DNA of 64,000 nucleotides from NCBI GenBank assembly GCA_027307045.1, contig DAHUXR010000009.1:1-64000 (forward strand). Direction: 5' to 3'. Under the pieces are notes generated by a model. It did not search any database and was not told the origin of the DNA. It saw only the letters and a program-made list of their open reading frames with translations. This document shows positions 8,952 through 18,341 of this stretch, one piece after another. Every line of letters begins with the position of its first letter. Position 1 is the stretch's first letter. Origin of the DNA: Acidobacteriaceae bacterium (lineage in GTDB: Bacteria; Acidobacteriota; Terriglobia; Terriglobales; Acidobacteriaceae). The position numbers were made by a program, and so were the translations under genes.

Positions 8952-10505
8952 ATGCTCTTCAAGACCCAGAGCGCCGCAGTCTTTGGAATCGACGCCAATA
9001 TCATTGAGGTTGAAGTCGATATTAGCCCGACCAGAAGCCAGGAAGAGAATTTCCAGACCGTTGGCCTGCCCGATGCCGCGGTGCGCGAGAGCCGGCAGCG
9101 CATCCGCGCGGCCCTGAGAAACTGCGGTTTTGAAGTCCCAATCACGCAGATCACCATCAACCTTGCGCCGGCGGACGTCAAGAAAGAGGGCTCAGGCTTT
9201 GACCTGCCAATGGCCATGGGAATTCTGGGCGCTTACGGCGGCCTGATAAAAAAAGAGCTGCCTGAATACGTGATGGTGGGTGAACTATCACTCGACGGCG
9301 GCATTCGCGGCGTGCGCGGCGCGTTGCCGATTGCCATTGCAGCCCGCGCGAAAAAGATTGCGAACCTGATTGTGCCGGAGGTTAACGCCCGGGAAGCCGC
9401 CGTGGTGAGCGGCGTGAATGTTTATCCGGTAAAGTCGCTGATCGATGTGGTCAACCTGCTGAACACCGGCAACGGAATCTCACCGCTGACCGTCGATACT
9501 TCCCAGATGCTGGTTGAGGCCGACCAGTTCGGCGCGCCGGACTTTAAGGAAGTGCGCGGACAGTTTACGGCCAAGCGCGCGCTGGAAATTGCCTGCGCAG
9601 GCGGACACAATATTCTCATGATCGGGCCGCCTGGATCCGGCAAGACCATGCTGGCCAAGCGCGTTTCCAGTATTCTTCCGCCGCTTACGTTTGAAGAAGC
9701 TCTGGAGACCACCAAGATCCACAGCGTTGCCGGCGTGCTGGACGCCGCGTCCGGCCTAGTGAGCGTGCGGCCGTTCCGGTCGCCTCACCATACAATTTCC
9801 GACGCCGGGCTGATTGGCGGGGGAATCATCCCGCGTCCCGGCGAAGTTTCGCTGTCGCATAACGGCGTTTTGTTTCTGGACGAACTGCCGGAATTTCCGC
9901 GCAACGTGCTGGAAGTAATGCGCCAGCCGCTGGAAGACGGCAACGTGACGATTGCGCGCGCGTCGATGTCGCTGACTTTTCCGGCGCGATTCATGCTGGC
10001 CGCGGCCATGAATCCTTGCCCTTGCGGCTACCATGGCTCGGGACAGAGAGATTGTCCGTGCTCGCAGCCGATGATCCAGCGCTATGTATCCAAGATTTCC
10101 GGGCCGCTGATGGACCGCATTGATATTCACATTGACGTTCCGGCGGTTAATTACAAAGAGCTCCGCGGGAGTGACAGCAAGGCGGAAAGCTCGGCGCAGA
10201 TTCGCGAACGCGTGGTGCGCGCCCGCGAGGTACAGCTGAATCGCTTTGCCGCCGCCGGTGAGCGCAACTATTCCAACGCGCAGATGAGCTCACGCCAGAT
10301 CCGCGCTTATTGCGATCTGGGCACGGACAGCGAACGCATGCTGGAACGCGCCATGCAACAGCAAGGACTTAGCGCAAGGGCGCACGACCGAATATTGAAG
10401 GTCGCGCGCACGATTGCCGATATGGAAGCCAGCCCACAGATTGAGAGCAAGCACATCGCGGAGGCGATCCAGTACAGGACGCTGGATAGGACGTATTGGG
10501 TGTAG
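8952..10505 (+). CDS. comM: YifB/ComM family Mg-chelatase-like AAA+ ATPase
   Basis: This is 517 residues from the ATG at 8952, the usual family length, and the family's typical N-terminus ([14 protein letters not shown]) starts there; AGGAG lies at 8934-8938. An N-terminal Lon-like ChlI domain precedes the AAA+ core, with Walker [10 protein letters not shown] near residue 224 and Walker B-type [10 protein letters not shown]-terminal Mg-chelatase domain follows, with Cys residues in [15 protein letters not shown]. ComM is a hexameric helicase that promotes branch migration during natural transformation; outside competent species the role is less certain. It is transcribed alone here. Confidence 0.9.
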   Translation: MLFKTQSAAVFGIDANIIEVEVDISPTRSQEENFQTVGLPDAAVRESRQRIRAALRNCGFEVPITQITINLAPADVKKEGSGFDLPMAMGILGAYGGLIKKELPEYVMVGELSLDGGIRGVRGALPIAIAARAKKIANLIVPEVNAREAAVVSGVNVYPVKSLIDVVNLLNTGNGISPLTVDTSQMLVEADQFGAPDFKEVRGQFTAKRALEIACAGGHNILMIGPPGSGKTMLAKRVSSILPPLTFEEALETTKIHSVAGVLDAASGLVSVRPFRSPHHTISDAGLIGGGIIPRPGEVSLSHNGVLFLDELPEFPRNVLEVMRQPLEDGNVTIARASMSLTFPARFMLAAAMNPCPCGYHGSGQRDCPCSQPMIQRYVSKISGPLMDRIDIHIDVPAVNYKELRGSDSKAESSAQIRERVVRAREVQLNRFAAAGERNYSNAQMSSRQIRAYCDLGTDSERMLERAMQQQGLSARAHDRILKVARTIADMEASPQIESKHIAEAIQYRTLDRTYWV

Positions 10506-10590
10506 GTTATGCGATCGAGACAAAACTGTTTGGCATAGCGGATAGGAGGGTGCGATTTATGTCCGTCAAGCAATCAAAATGTCCAGCATT

Positions 10591-11970
10591 TCAAATAAGA
10601 TATTTCCGTACCATTTCCGCGTTCAGCCCCCCACTTTTGGTGAAGAGACGTTGAATACCGTCGGGGCCTAAACCTACTTGAAGGGGAGCGCGTAATTTTG
10701 CATCGACCATAGCGACCAACGCTTCCGCTTCGAGCAGGACGACCTCGCTCACCTCAGTTTCCATCTTTATGGAAGCGATTGTTTCATCGAAATCGTCAGC
10801 GAACGAACTCGAAACAATTAGATAGTAGATGTTTCTGTGTCGGCGACTCAATTCCCGGCTCTGAGTTGTGATGTATTCGCGAATGACCCGATCGTCTGTG
10901 CCTAAACTGTACGGATTTGTACGCACTTTTGCATCCCACAAAAGCGCATAGTTGTCATCGTGCGCGATAGCACGTCCGTCAGGTACCCGTCCTTGCCCTT
11001 GCCCAAGCAACTTAGTCTCATAACCCAAAATTGTAAGTGCAGCATCAATACCTTTTTCAAACGCTCTCTCAAGGCTCGTCCCAGATCGTTTCGCCGCTTC
11101 TATCAACCTTGGGTCGTGGCGAGCCATTTCGGGGAGAATGGCCACAATTGGGGGCACATAACTTTCTGGCAAACGGTCGGCGTCGACTAAGAAATTCACA
11201 ACTGTCGCTTGAGTAGATGCCATTTCTACAGCTTTACGTTCGGTCTTTGCTGGCACATACGGATTGCCTCCCTTGAACCAGAAGACGTGTTCCACGTCGT
11301 AAAGGCTGAATGAATGCTTGCTGGCTTCCGTAAACAGTTGCTGCAGAATCTCTTGCACTTTTTTAAAACTTAAATAGTCCTCAGGAATATTGTCTGACGG
11401 CTGCCAGATATTGAGGTCGGTTAGTGCCTGCACCGCATTCGTGTAATAAACCGGCCATACATTGCGTTCCTGAAGTTGCCAGAAGTAGGAAAGAAAGAAT
11501 GGAACACTTCCGATCTTGGGAGAGCCATGTCGCGTATTTCCAGCATTAACCCACTGTTGTCCCACGCGATTAACGTAACTCAGGAAAGTTTTGATTCTGC
11601 TTGAGGCGATCTGATCATTTGCAGGGGCAGCCAGGGCAGATTTCAACTCTTGGTCGCATTCTTCCTGGTTATCCGCGACATTGACGAGCATATTGAAGAA
11701 CATCTGGCCTTTGATTCCTTTGAATCCCCACAATTCGTTTCTTTTGTTGATGCTATCGACCTTAGACTTGAAATCGGGAAGCGCAACCGCGCCAGAAATA
11801 TAGTTCGCGATGAGCGGTTTAAGATCATTCTCAATTACCTGCGCACGCTTTTGGTCAAGTTCGGTACTCGTTTGTGACGGAGTTTTTCCATCTACATCGA
11901 CAGGGGCGGATAAATACTCGTTCATTACTTCGACGGCCCGCGTGCGTTGTTGCTGGTTGAGAATTTCCAT
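10591..11970 (-). CDS. Orphan protein with FokI-type nuclease domain
   Basis: The product is 459 residues from the ATG that has AAGGAG 12 bases upstream; an alternative GTG at 12000 adds ten. The last ~155 residues align by eye with the FokI C-terminal cleavage domain. E305 lies in FEKGIDAALTILGYE, D331 in RVPDGRA, D346 and K348 in LLWDAKVRTNPYSLG (FokI: PDG...DTKAYSGGYNL). The trailing pattern YYLIVSSSF and the final SGGLNAEMV segment also match. The first ~300 residues are helical, Trp/Tyr-rich in the middle (FLSYFWQLQERNVWPVYY) and unassigned; they may be the DNA-recognition part. No methyltransferase is adjacent. Codons look more AT-rich than the neighbours, suggesting acquisition. Likely a defence or restriction nuclease; specificity unknown. 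Confidence 0.75.
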   Translation of the reverse strand: MEILNQQQRTRAVEVMNEYLSAPVDVDGKTPSQTSTELDQKRAQVIENDLKPLIANYISGAVALPDFKSKVDSINKRNELWGFKGIKGQMFFNMLVNVADNQEECDQELKSALAAPANDQIASSRIKTFLSYVNRVGQQWVNAGNTRHGSPKIGSVPFFLSYFWQLQERNVWPVYYTNAVQALTDLNIWQPSDNIPEDYLSFKKVQEILQQLFTEASKHSFSLYDVEHVFWFKGGNPYVPAKTERKAVEMASTQATVVNFLVDADRLPESYVPPIVAILPEMARHDPRLIEAAKRSGTSLERAFEKGIDAALTILGYETKLLGQGQGRVPDGRAIAHDDNYALLWDAKVRTNPYSLGTDDRVIREYITTQSRELSRRHRNIYYLIVSSSFADDFDETIASIKMETEVSEVVLLEAEALVAMVDAKLRAPLQVGLGPDGIQRLFTKSGGLNAEMVRKYLI

Positions 11971-12170
11971 TTGTTTCGATAGCTCCTTACGATTTTGCAC
12001 TATTGATTCCAGTTCTCTAGTTTAACGGTTTACTTTGATGTTCTCATTTGGCTTCTGAATCATAGAAGTCTACTTGCGGCTTTGACCGTCGTGCGTAATG
12101 GACGGCACGCTGAGGCAGCGTTCCGCTGGTAGAATTGTTCCTTCATTCCCAAGGAAAGGAAATACCAGCC

Positions 12171-12710
12171 ATGTCTGCACAGATGACTCCCGATCAGGCC
12201 AAATTTTTGCTTGCGCTTACACTGCCCACCATCAAAACGGAACACGAAACCACCAAGCGGGTGATTGAAGCCATACCGCTGGATAAAGGCGACTATCGTC
12301 CGGAGCCGGTGGCCAAGAGCGCGCTGGAGCTGGCGTGGCACATTGTGGCGGCGGAACATCGCTTCCTGGGCGGCATATGCGTGGGAAAATTTGATTTCAC
12401 GCCTAACAACCGTCCGGACTCAATCAACAACTCCGCCAAGATTGCCGCCTGGTTTGATGAGTCATTTAACGCGAATTTGAAGCAGATTGAAGGCCTGAGC
12501 GGCGAGCAATTGACTAAATCCGTTGATTTCCGCGGCATGTTTCAGATGCCGGCGGTCAGCTTCCTGCAGCTCTCGCAGAACCACTCCATCCACCATCGCG
12601 GACAGCTTTCCACCTACTTGAGGCCAATGGGTGGAAAGGTGCCGTCGATTTATGGCGAGAGCTACGACGCGGCGCAGGCCCGGGCAGCAAGAGAAGGAAA
12701 AGCGAGCTAG
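12171..12710 (+). CDS. DinB family protein
   Basis: The 179-residue four-helix DinB/YfiT-type protein carries the metal-ligand histidines WHIVAAEH in helix 2 and HSIHHRGQL in helix 4. The ATG at 12171 has AAGGAAAGGAAA just upstream. Family members include metal-dependent thiol transferases (mycothiol or bacillithiol) and damage-inducible proteins of unknown activity. No thiol-biosynthesis gene is nearby. Two further members of the superfamily occur in the window (24168-24692 and the broken gene at 35861-36451). Confidence 0.88.
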   Translation: MSAQMTPDQAKFLLALTLPTIKTEHETTKRVIEAIPLDKGDYRPEPVAKSALELAWHIVAAEHRFLGGICVGKFDFTPNNRPDSINNSAKIAAWFDESFNANLKQIEGLSGEQLTKSVDFRGMFQMPAVSFLQLSQNHSIHHRGQLSTYLRPMGGKVPSIYGESYDAAQARAAREGKAS

Positions 12711-12885
12711 GTTTTGAGACCGGGAGATCGGGTAATTGGGAAAACCTTACCGCTGATTAACGCGGATAACACTGATCGGAAAAGAGAATGGTTCTTTGAG
12801 ATCGGGTGGCGCGCGTGATCCGGGCGATCGGAAAAGCAAAATCTCACCACTGACGGAACGGGCAGTGGGTTGGACAGGAGAATCA
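12711..12885. repeat. Intergenic repeat modules before the DUF5818 gene
   Basis: The spacer is built from 'gatcgggtaattggg', 'aaaaccttaccgctgatta' and 'atcggaaaagcaaaatctc'. The same modules occur at 2335-2375 and at 63620-63660. No gene is seen in it. Confidence 0.55.
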
Positions 12886-13290
12886 ATGAAGGAATTTCCA
12901 GCAGGAGCTGCGCTGTTCATCAGCGCCGTTTTATCAGTGAGCGCCTTTGCTTTTCAGGGCACCCCGTCGCCGCAAGCCCAGCCGAAGAAGACGCGGGCCG
13001 CAGCGCCGGTGCAGACATTTGTGGGGGTGATCAGTGACGGCCAGTGCGCGGTGAAGGGATCGCACAAAGAAGTGATGGCCAAGGCGAAGGTGAATACCGC
13101 AGCCAACTGCGTGAAAGGCTGCGCCCGGAGATATGGCTACGTTCTGTATGTCCCTTCGACAAAGAAAATCTACAAACTGAGTGACCAGGAGCGGCCGGCT
13201 GAACTGGCCGCGAGGAAAGTGAGAATCAAAGGCGCGCTGGATAAAGCTACCCAGACCATTTATGTGAGCAGCATTGAGCCGGTGCTTTAG
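12886..13290 (+). CDS. Exported DUF5818-like small protein
   Basis: The 134-residue protein has an N-terminal signal peptide ending near AFAFQ. A Pro/Ala/Lys-rich linker follows, then a compact domain with FVGVISDGQCAVK, a Cys pair in NCVKGCARRYGYV, IYKLSDQ and VRIKGALD. This pattern fits the small secreted DUF5818-type domain frequent in acidobacteria; function unknown. AGGAG (12876-12880) five bases before the ATG fixes the start over an upstream in-frame alternative at 12796. The three Cys may form a disulfide or bind metal. Confidence 0.75.
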   Translation: MKEFPAGAALFISAVLSVSAFAFQGTPSPQAQPKKTRAAAPVQTFVGVISDGQCAVKGSHKEVMAKAKVNTAANCVKGCARRYGYVLYVPSTKKIYKLSDQERPAELAARKVRIKGALDKATQTIYVSSIEPVL

Positions 13291-13583
13291 GCGTTCGGCC
13301 AGCATGCGAGAGTGAGCCAACGTTGGCGCCTGAAATCGTGCAGCTTTTGGGGTGAGGGACTCTCTAAGTAGTTGCTTTTTAAGGCTGTTGCGCAGCTGGC
13401 TGATCGTGGCCTGGGAGCAGACGCAGAGATTGAACATTTTGAGGTATTGACAGTCGAGATTACCGTGGGACAATGAGGCGTTGCTTTTTGGTATCGGCAG
13501 ACGTGTGTTGCCGGTAATATAGCCTGCAACTGGCCGCGGGCTCTATAGTTTCCTTAAATCTAAGCTTTGTCTTAAAGAGACAT
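13291..13583 (+). promoter_or_regulatory. Intergenic region with candidate promoter for the PilZ-like gene
   Basis: TTGACA (13447-13452), a 16-base spacer and GACAAT (13469-13474) point downstream and would give a ~100-base leader for the gene at 13584. The rest of the spacer holds no recognisable gene or repeat. Confidence 0.45.
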
Positions 13584-14291
13584 ATGGCGCAACTCATTCC
13601 ACAGGAACGAGGGCGTAGAAGCTCTCGTGTTCTTGTTTCACTAGCGTTAGCAGTCTCCGGCCAGAAGAGTGACGGGTCACACGTGAGTGGGGCCGCGGAA
13701 ACCATTCTTGTGAACCGGCACGGCGCCAAGATCCGTTCCGCAGTCCCGCTGGAACCCAAGATGGAAGTGCGCGTGGCCATGCTTGCGCCATATAAATGGC
13801 GCGTGGGCCAGGTGGTGTGGGCGGATTCCGGCGAACGCGAATACGGAATTGAACTGTATCGCCCGGAAAATTTCTGGGGAATTTATTTTCCTCCGGAAGA
13901 CTGGGAACTCGGCGTTCCTGCCGTCACCGTGATGAATCCCGCGACCATCAGCGGTGCAAACCATGCGCGAGTTGCGCAGCCTGAAGCGCCGGAGACATCA
14001 ACGGAAACGCAAGCGCTGCAAATCCCGGAGGGAGGGACGATTGCGATCTTGCGTGGGCTCGCCAGCAACGGTCTTCCGTTTCAGGAGCGCGACCTGATTC
14101 TTCCCGTGGGTGAACGCGATGCCACGATGCTGATTGGGCCGATGGTGGGCCTGGGATCGAAACTGCAAGTGATCTTCAGCAAGAATTGCGTGGAAGACGC
14201 CGTGGTTACCGCAACGTCTCACAGCCGCGAGTATGATCGCTGGCGGATATGGTTGAATTTTTCTCGAGTGCTGTTGGTTGCCAAGAGCTAA
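13584..14291 (+). CDS. PilZ-like protein with two degenerate barrels
   Basis: A 235-residue cytoplasmic protein. Residues 9-105 resemble a PilZ barrel: Arg-rich start GRRSSRVLVSLALAV, then ETILVNRHGAKI in place of D/NxSxxG, and VVWADSGEREYGIELYRP. A second similar half (about 150-235) begins EGGTIAILRGLASNG. In both halves the c-di-GMP signature is eroded, so nucleotide binding is doubtful. The ATG follows AAAGAGA closely. The function may be structural or protein-protein. Confidence 0.6.
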   Translation: MAQLIPQERGRRSSRVLVSLALAVSGQKSDGSHVSGAAETILVNRHGAKIRSAVPLEPKMEVRVAMLAPYKWRVGQVVWADSGEREYGIELYRPENFWGIYFPPEDWELGVPAVTVMNPATISGANHARVAQPEAPETSTETQALQIPEGGTIAILRGLASNGLPFQERDLILPVGERDATMLIGPMVGLGSKLQVIFSKNCVEDAVVTATSHSREYDRWRIWLNFSRVLLVAKS

Positions 14292-14544
14292 GTCCCCGAA
14301 GCGCGCCGCTTTAAATTTTGCAAACCGCTGGAGATTGTGGAACGTGGTTGGTGTAGTCTGCGCCTGACGCAAGCGGCTCGGCACGCAAGTCGGCCTCGCC
14401 GCTAACCCCCGCGCGTAAAGCAAATGTCGCTAGGCTCCAAAACGCTTTAACAGCACGCACCCTCTTGTGATTATTCAGCGAGGCAGGCGCTCGGCCCCGC
14501 TCTTCTTCCTATATACTCTCCGTTACTTTTTCCAGGAGCTTTGG

Positions 14545-15906
14545 ATGAAACGGTTTTCTTTCTTCTTTATGTTGCTGCTCTTTGTAGTGACGATCGCACT
14601 TCTGCCTGCATTCGCGCAGACACCCGCGCCAACGCCTACGCCAAAGACTGTTTACATTCGCGCCGGACATCTGTTTGACGGTACCGGCGACAAAACGCGC
14701 GAGAACATGGTGATCATGGTTGTGGGCGAGCGCATTCAAAAAGTCTCGCCGGCCGGAGAGGTCTCGATTCCCGCAGGTGCAACCGTCGTCGATCTTTCGC
14801 ACGCCACCGTGCTTCCCGGGTTGATCGATTGCCATACGCATCTGGGCGCGCGGGCTGACCGTTATGACGAAATCTATAACTTCAAGAACACGCCGTTCCA
14901 AAGCGCCTTTGCCGCCACGGTGAATGCGCGCAAGACGCTGGAAGCCGGATTCACCAGCGTGCGCGATGTGGGCTCTCTGCCGTTTCTGGCCGTGGATCTG
15001 CGCAACTCGATTAATGAAGGCCTGATTCCGGGGCCGCGCATCGTGGCCAGCGGACCGGGCATCACCATTACCGGCGGACACGGCGACCTGAATAACTTTT
15101 CTCCGCAGACGCGCGTCACCATGTTTCCCGAGGAACGGAACTTCCAGATTGCCGATGGCGTTGACCAGATTCGCCACGTGGTGCGCGCGCAGGTGAAATA
15201 TGGCGTGGACGTGATCAAGATTCTTGCCACCGGCGGCGTGCTTTCCAAAGGCGATAGTCCTGGCGCTCCGCAATTTACTCCGGAAGAGCTGAAGGCCGCG
15301 GCCGACGAAGCGCACATGGCCGGCCGCAAGATCGCGGCGCACGCGCATGGCACGCAGGGAATCAAGAACGCGATTCTTGCTGGCATTGATTCAATCGAGC
15401 ATGCAAGCCTGATCGATGATGAAGGCATTCGCCTGGCGAAGGAGCATGGCGTTTACCTGGTGATGGATATCTATAACGACGATTACATCCTGGGCAAGGC
15501 CATTGAGTTTGGGCTGCCAAAAGAAAATGTCGATAAAGAGAAGGCAATCGGCAAGCAACAGCGCGAGAATTTTGAGCGCGCGGTTAAGGGCGGCGCCAAG
15601 ATGGCTTTCGGCACCGATGCCGGCGTTTATCCGCACGGCGACAACGCGAAGCAATTCTTCTACATGGTGAAATTTGGGATGACTCCGGCGCAAGCCATAC
15701 GCGCCGCCACCAGCAGCGCTGCTGATCTCATTGGACGAGCCAAAGACGTTGGCACTCTTGAAGCGGGCAAATTCGCCGACGTGATCGCCGTGACTGACGA
15801 TCCGTTGCAGAATGTGCGCGCGCTGGAGAACATTGGCTTTGTGATGAAAGGCGGCGCGGTGGTGAAGGACCAGATCACGCCCCGCAGTGGTTATCACGCT
15901 AACTAA
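14545..15906 (+). CDS. Exported amidohydrolase-family metal-dependent hydrolase
   Basis: The 453-residue protein begins with a signal peptide (MKRFSFFFMLLLFVVTIA...AFA-QT). It carries the amidohydrolase TIM-barrel signatures: H97 and H99 in DCHTHLGAR, the probable metal-bridging Lys in VDVIKILATGG, H residues in AAHAHGTQG and IEHASLID, and the metal Asp in FGTDAGVYPHG. The closest recognisable group is the imidazolonepropionase/Xaa-Pro dipeptidase-like secreted amidohydrolases, so a periplasmic dipeptide or amide substrate is likely but not determinable. AGGAG at 14534-14538 sets the start rather than 14467; TATACT (about 14514-14519) may be its -10. Confidence 0.87.
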   Translation: MKRFSFFFMLLLFVVTIALLPAFAQTPAPTPTPKTVYIRAGHLFDGTGDKTRENMVIMVVGERIQKVSPAGEVSIPAGATVVDLSHATVLPGLIDCHTHLGARADRYDEIYNFKNTPFQSAFAATVNARKTLEAGFTSVRDVGSLPFLAVDLRNSINEGLIPGPRIVASGPGITITGGHGDLNNFSPQTRVTMFPEERNFQIADGVDQIRHVVRAQVKYGVDVIKILATGGVLSKGDSPGAPQFTPEELKAAADEAHMAGRKIAAHAHGTQGIKNAILAGIDSIEHASLIDDEGIRLAKEHGVYLVMDIYNDDYILGKAIEFGLPKENVDKEKAIGKQQRENFERAVKGGAKMAFGTDAGVYPHGDNAKQFFYMVKFGMTPAQAIRAATSSAADLIGRAKDVGTLEAGKFADVIAVTDDPLQNVRALENIGFVMKGGAVVKDQITPRSGYHAN

Positions 15907-16073
15907 GGATGCGGTTCTCTCCGGGCTTCAGGTTATACTGGCGGTGGCGTTCAGGACGCCGCTTGTCCGCGGAGAGGACTGAGTCCACCTGACCTAAGAT
16001 TGATTTAAAGGCACTGCGAATCTCCTTTTCGCCCCAGACAGCGGACTACGGGCACGACCAAAGGAGGTCCGTC

Positions 16074-17321
16074 TTGGCAGATCGTCACTTTCCCGTTCGT
16101 CCTAATCTTGAACAACTTAAACACCAGGCAAAAGACCTGCTTCGCGCCATCAAGCAGGGCGAGCCTACTGCGCTTGCAGAGTTAAAGAAACATTATCCCA
16201 AAGCGATCATGCCAGAAAACGCCAAGCTTGCGGACGCGCAGCTTGTTCTCGCGCGCAGTTATGGCCTTCCGAGCTGGCCGCGTATGGCCACTGCCTGCCG
16301 CATGACGGATGCAATCTGGCGCGGCGATATCAACGCGGTTCGTGAACTGGTGTTGAAAGATCCCCGACTCCTTCATGATGACGCGCGCGGATTGCCCAGC
16401 AACTGGGGGCCGCCCATGTCCTACGCAGCGAACATTGGCCAGAATAAAATCATCCACATGCTTCGCGAACTTGGCGCGGTTGACCTGCAACACGCGTTTG
16501 ATCGCGCGTGCTTGCAGGGAAAGCTGGAAACCGCCCAGCAGCTTTATGCCATGGGTGCGCGCCCGGAAGCCGATGCCGTTATGGGACCATGTGAGACGCT
16601 GAGCGATAGTGGCCTGGCATTCCTGCTCGAACTTGGCGCCCCACTTGCCGGCAAGCATGGTGATCCATTGGCTCCGGTCGCGCTGCTGCTCCAAACTTAC
16701 TCTCGCTATCCTAAAGGGAAGCATCGTTGCCTTGAAATCATGGCGCAGCAGGGAATTGCCTTGCCGGATACACCGCCCATGGCGCTGCATCGCGGACGGA
16801 TTGATCTGCTGGAAGACCATCTCCGGCGTGATCCGCAACTTTTTTCCCGCACTTTTTCACACCAGGAAATTTATCCTCCTGAACTCGGATGCCATGCCGA
16901 CGAATCGCTGGCGCTGCATGGTACGCCGTTGGCCGGAGCCACGCTGCTGCACATGTGTGTTGACTACGATGAGATTGAGGTTGCGCGCTGGATGATTGAA
17001 CGTGGCGCCAATGTGGATGCAAAAGCGGCGGTTGATGCCGATGGCTTTGGCGGGCACACGCCGATCTTCGGTTGTGTAGTATCGCAGTCCTACAGATGCG
17101 GTAGACAACACGATGGCGACTTTACTCGTTTGCTGCTGGACCACGGCGCCGATCCTAATGTTCGCGCGTCACTGCGGAAGCGGCTGCGTTTTACGAATGA
17201 CGACAGAATGCACGACTATCGTGGCGTAACGCCGCTGACATGGGGCGAACGCTTTCAGGAACAAGAATGGGTCAATCGAGCGGCGATGCGGCTGATCTCT
17301 GAGCGCGGCGGACATAACTGA
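16074..17321 (+). CDS. Ankyrin-repeat protein
   Basis: The 415-residue product starts at TTG, preceded at five bases by a perfect AAAGGAGGT (16060-16068); no ATG is equally placed. The N-terminal ~70 residues are a helical module (LEQLKHQAKDLLRA...DAQLVLARSYGLPSWP). Ankyrin-like repeats follow, such as LLHMCVDYDEIEVARWMIERGANVDAKA and FTRLLLDHGADPNVRA. There is no signal peptide or membrane helix. Such proteins act as protein-binding scaffolds; the partner is unknown. Confidence 0.85.
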   Translation: MADRHFPVRPNLEQLKHQAKDLLRAIKQGEPTALAELKKHYPKAIMPENAKLADAQLVLARSYGLPSWPRMATACRMTDAIWRGDINAVRELVLKDPRLLHDDARGLPSNWGPPMSYAANIGQNKIIHMLRELGAVDLQHAFDRACLQGKLETAQQLYAMGARPEADAVMGPCETLSDSGLAFLLELGAPLAGKHGDPLAPVALLLQTYSRYPKGKHRCLEIMAQQGIALPDTPPMALHRGRIDLLEDHLRRDPQLFSRTFSHQEIYPPELGCHADESLALHGTPLAGATLLHMCVDYDEIEVARWMIERGANVDAKAAVDADGFGGHTPIFGCVVSQSYRCGRQHDGDFTRLLLDHGADPNVRASLRKRLRFTNDDRMHDYRGVTPLTWGERFQEQEWVNRAAMRLISERGGHN

Positions 17322-17429
17322 GCGCAAGTAAACGCGCGGTTCTGGGTAACGCAGGGCCGTTGCCACCATTGCCAGCGTCTGGCTACGATTAACATTGAAC
17401 ATCACGTTATCGTCCTAAGGAGGAAATCC

Positions 17430-17783
17430 ATGTCATTGAAGAAGGTAATTTTCTTATTTGCATTTATTAGTTTCATTATTCCGGTGAGCGCCATTCAACA
17501 AACTCCTAATTCATCTACGCAAGCCGCTGGTTCGCAAGCCGACGCTGCTCGCGCCGCGGAAAATGCGCAGATCCGCCAACTCGCGAATAACCGCGCCAAT
17601 GATGCGCAGGCGCTACGCGAAGACATAAGAAAAATGCGCGCCCTGGTCCAGCAGATGGAAAGCAACCTCGCGTTTGTGGACAGCACGCAAACGCCGTTGA
17701 AACATCAGTTCCAGCTTGACATCGACATGTGGAACATTCTGATCAACCAGATGGAACGGCGATCGTATTCAAATTCGCGCTGA
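17430..17783 (+). CDS. Small exported coiled-coil protein of unknown function
   Basis: The 117-residue product has a signal peptide (MSLKKVIFLFAFISFIIPVSA). An Ala/Gln-rich low-complexity stretch follows, then a heptad-like helix from about residue 45 (IRQLANNRANDAQALREDIRKM) to 110. AAGGAGG (17417-17423) lies six bases before the ATG, so it is very probably expressed. I do not recognise a family; a periplasmic helical protein is all that can be said. Confidence 0.65.
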   Translation: MSLKKVIFLFAFISFIIPVSAIQQTPNSSTQAAGSQADAARAAENAQIRQLANNRANDAQALREDIRKMRALVQQMESNLAFVDSTQTPLKHQFQLDIDMWNILINQMERRSYSNSR

Positions 17784-17918
17784 GCGGCACAGTGGTTGCC
17801 ATCCAGCTTGCTCGTTGGGACGGTTAGTTATCTACAAAAGTACATATGTCGGCAGTACTGTTGAAGTTTTTCCGCAAAGTGGCGAATATCGTTCCAGCCA
17901 GACGAAGGATATAACCCA

Positions 17919-18275
17919 TTGGAACTCCCCATGTCACAACTTGACCCCGGCCCGACGGCGAGACGCTGGTCGCGCCATAAGATTGACGTTCGTCTGAAAG
18001 TTTCGTTTCCCAACAACGGGAAGAGTGACTTCGCGTTTGGCCGGGCGAACAGCCTGAGTCGGGGCGGTATTGGCGCGTACATCCCGTGCTCCATCCCGAT
18101 AGGCACAGCCGTACGCCTGGAACTTACGTTCCCTTATTCATCTACTGAGGCGAAGCTTGATGCGGTCATCCGCACCTGCGAGGGCTTTCGTTACGGCCTG
18201 GAATTTACTCGCGTGAGCGACGCCATGCAGGAAATGATCGTGAAAAACTGCGACGGTACCGAGTTGTTGCAATAA
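17919..18275 (+). CDS. Single-domain PilZ protein
   Basis: The product is 118 residues from a TTG preceded by GAAGGAT at eight bases; an ATG at 17931 would shorten it by four. Both parts of the PilZ signature are present: RxxxR in RRWSRHK and NxSxxG in NSLSRGGIGAYI, followed by the barrel strand YGLEFTRV. It is therefore the best candidate c-di-GMP receptor in the window. It stands alone between the coiled-coil and DUF711 genes. Confidence 0.85.
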   Translation: MELPMSQLDPGPTARRWSRHKIDVRLKVSFPNNGKSDFAFGRANSLSRGGIGAYIPCSIPIGTAVRLELTFPYSSTEAKLDAVIRTCEGFRYGLEFTRVSDAMQEMIVKNCDGTELLQ

Positions 18276-18341
18276 CAGAGCTGTTGCAGTAATCAGTTTT
18301 TTTCCGGCTTGTGTAGAATGCCAGACGGAGATCCCTCTGGC

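Noticed and set aside
14509..15348. Long minus-strand frame opposite the amidohydrolase gene
   Set aside because: Antisense shadow of a clear amidohydrolase; its reading is Arg/His-rich low-quality protein. The same applies to the long antisense frames at 2022-2963 and 47251-47982.
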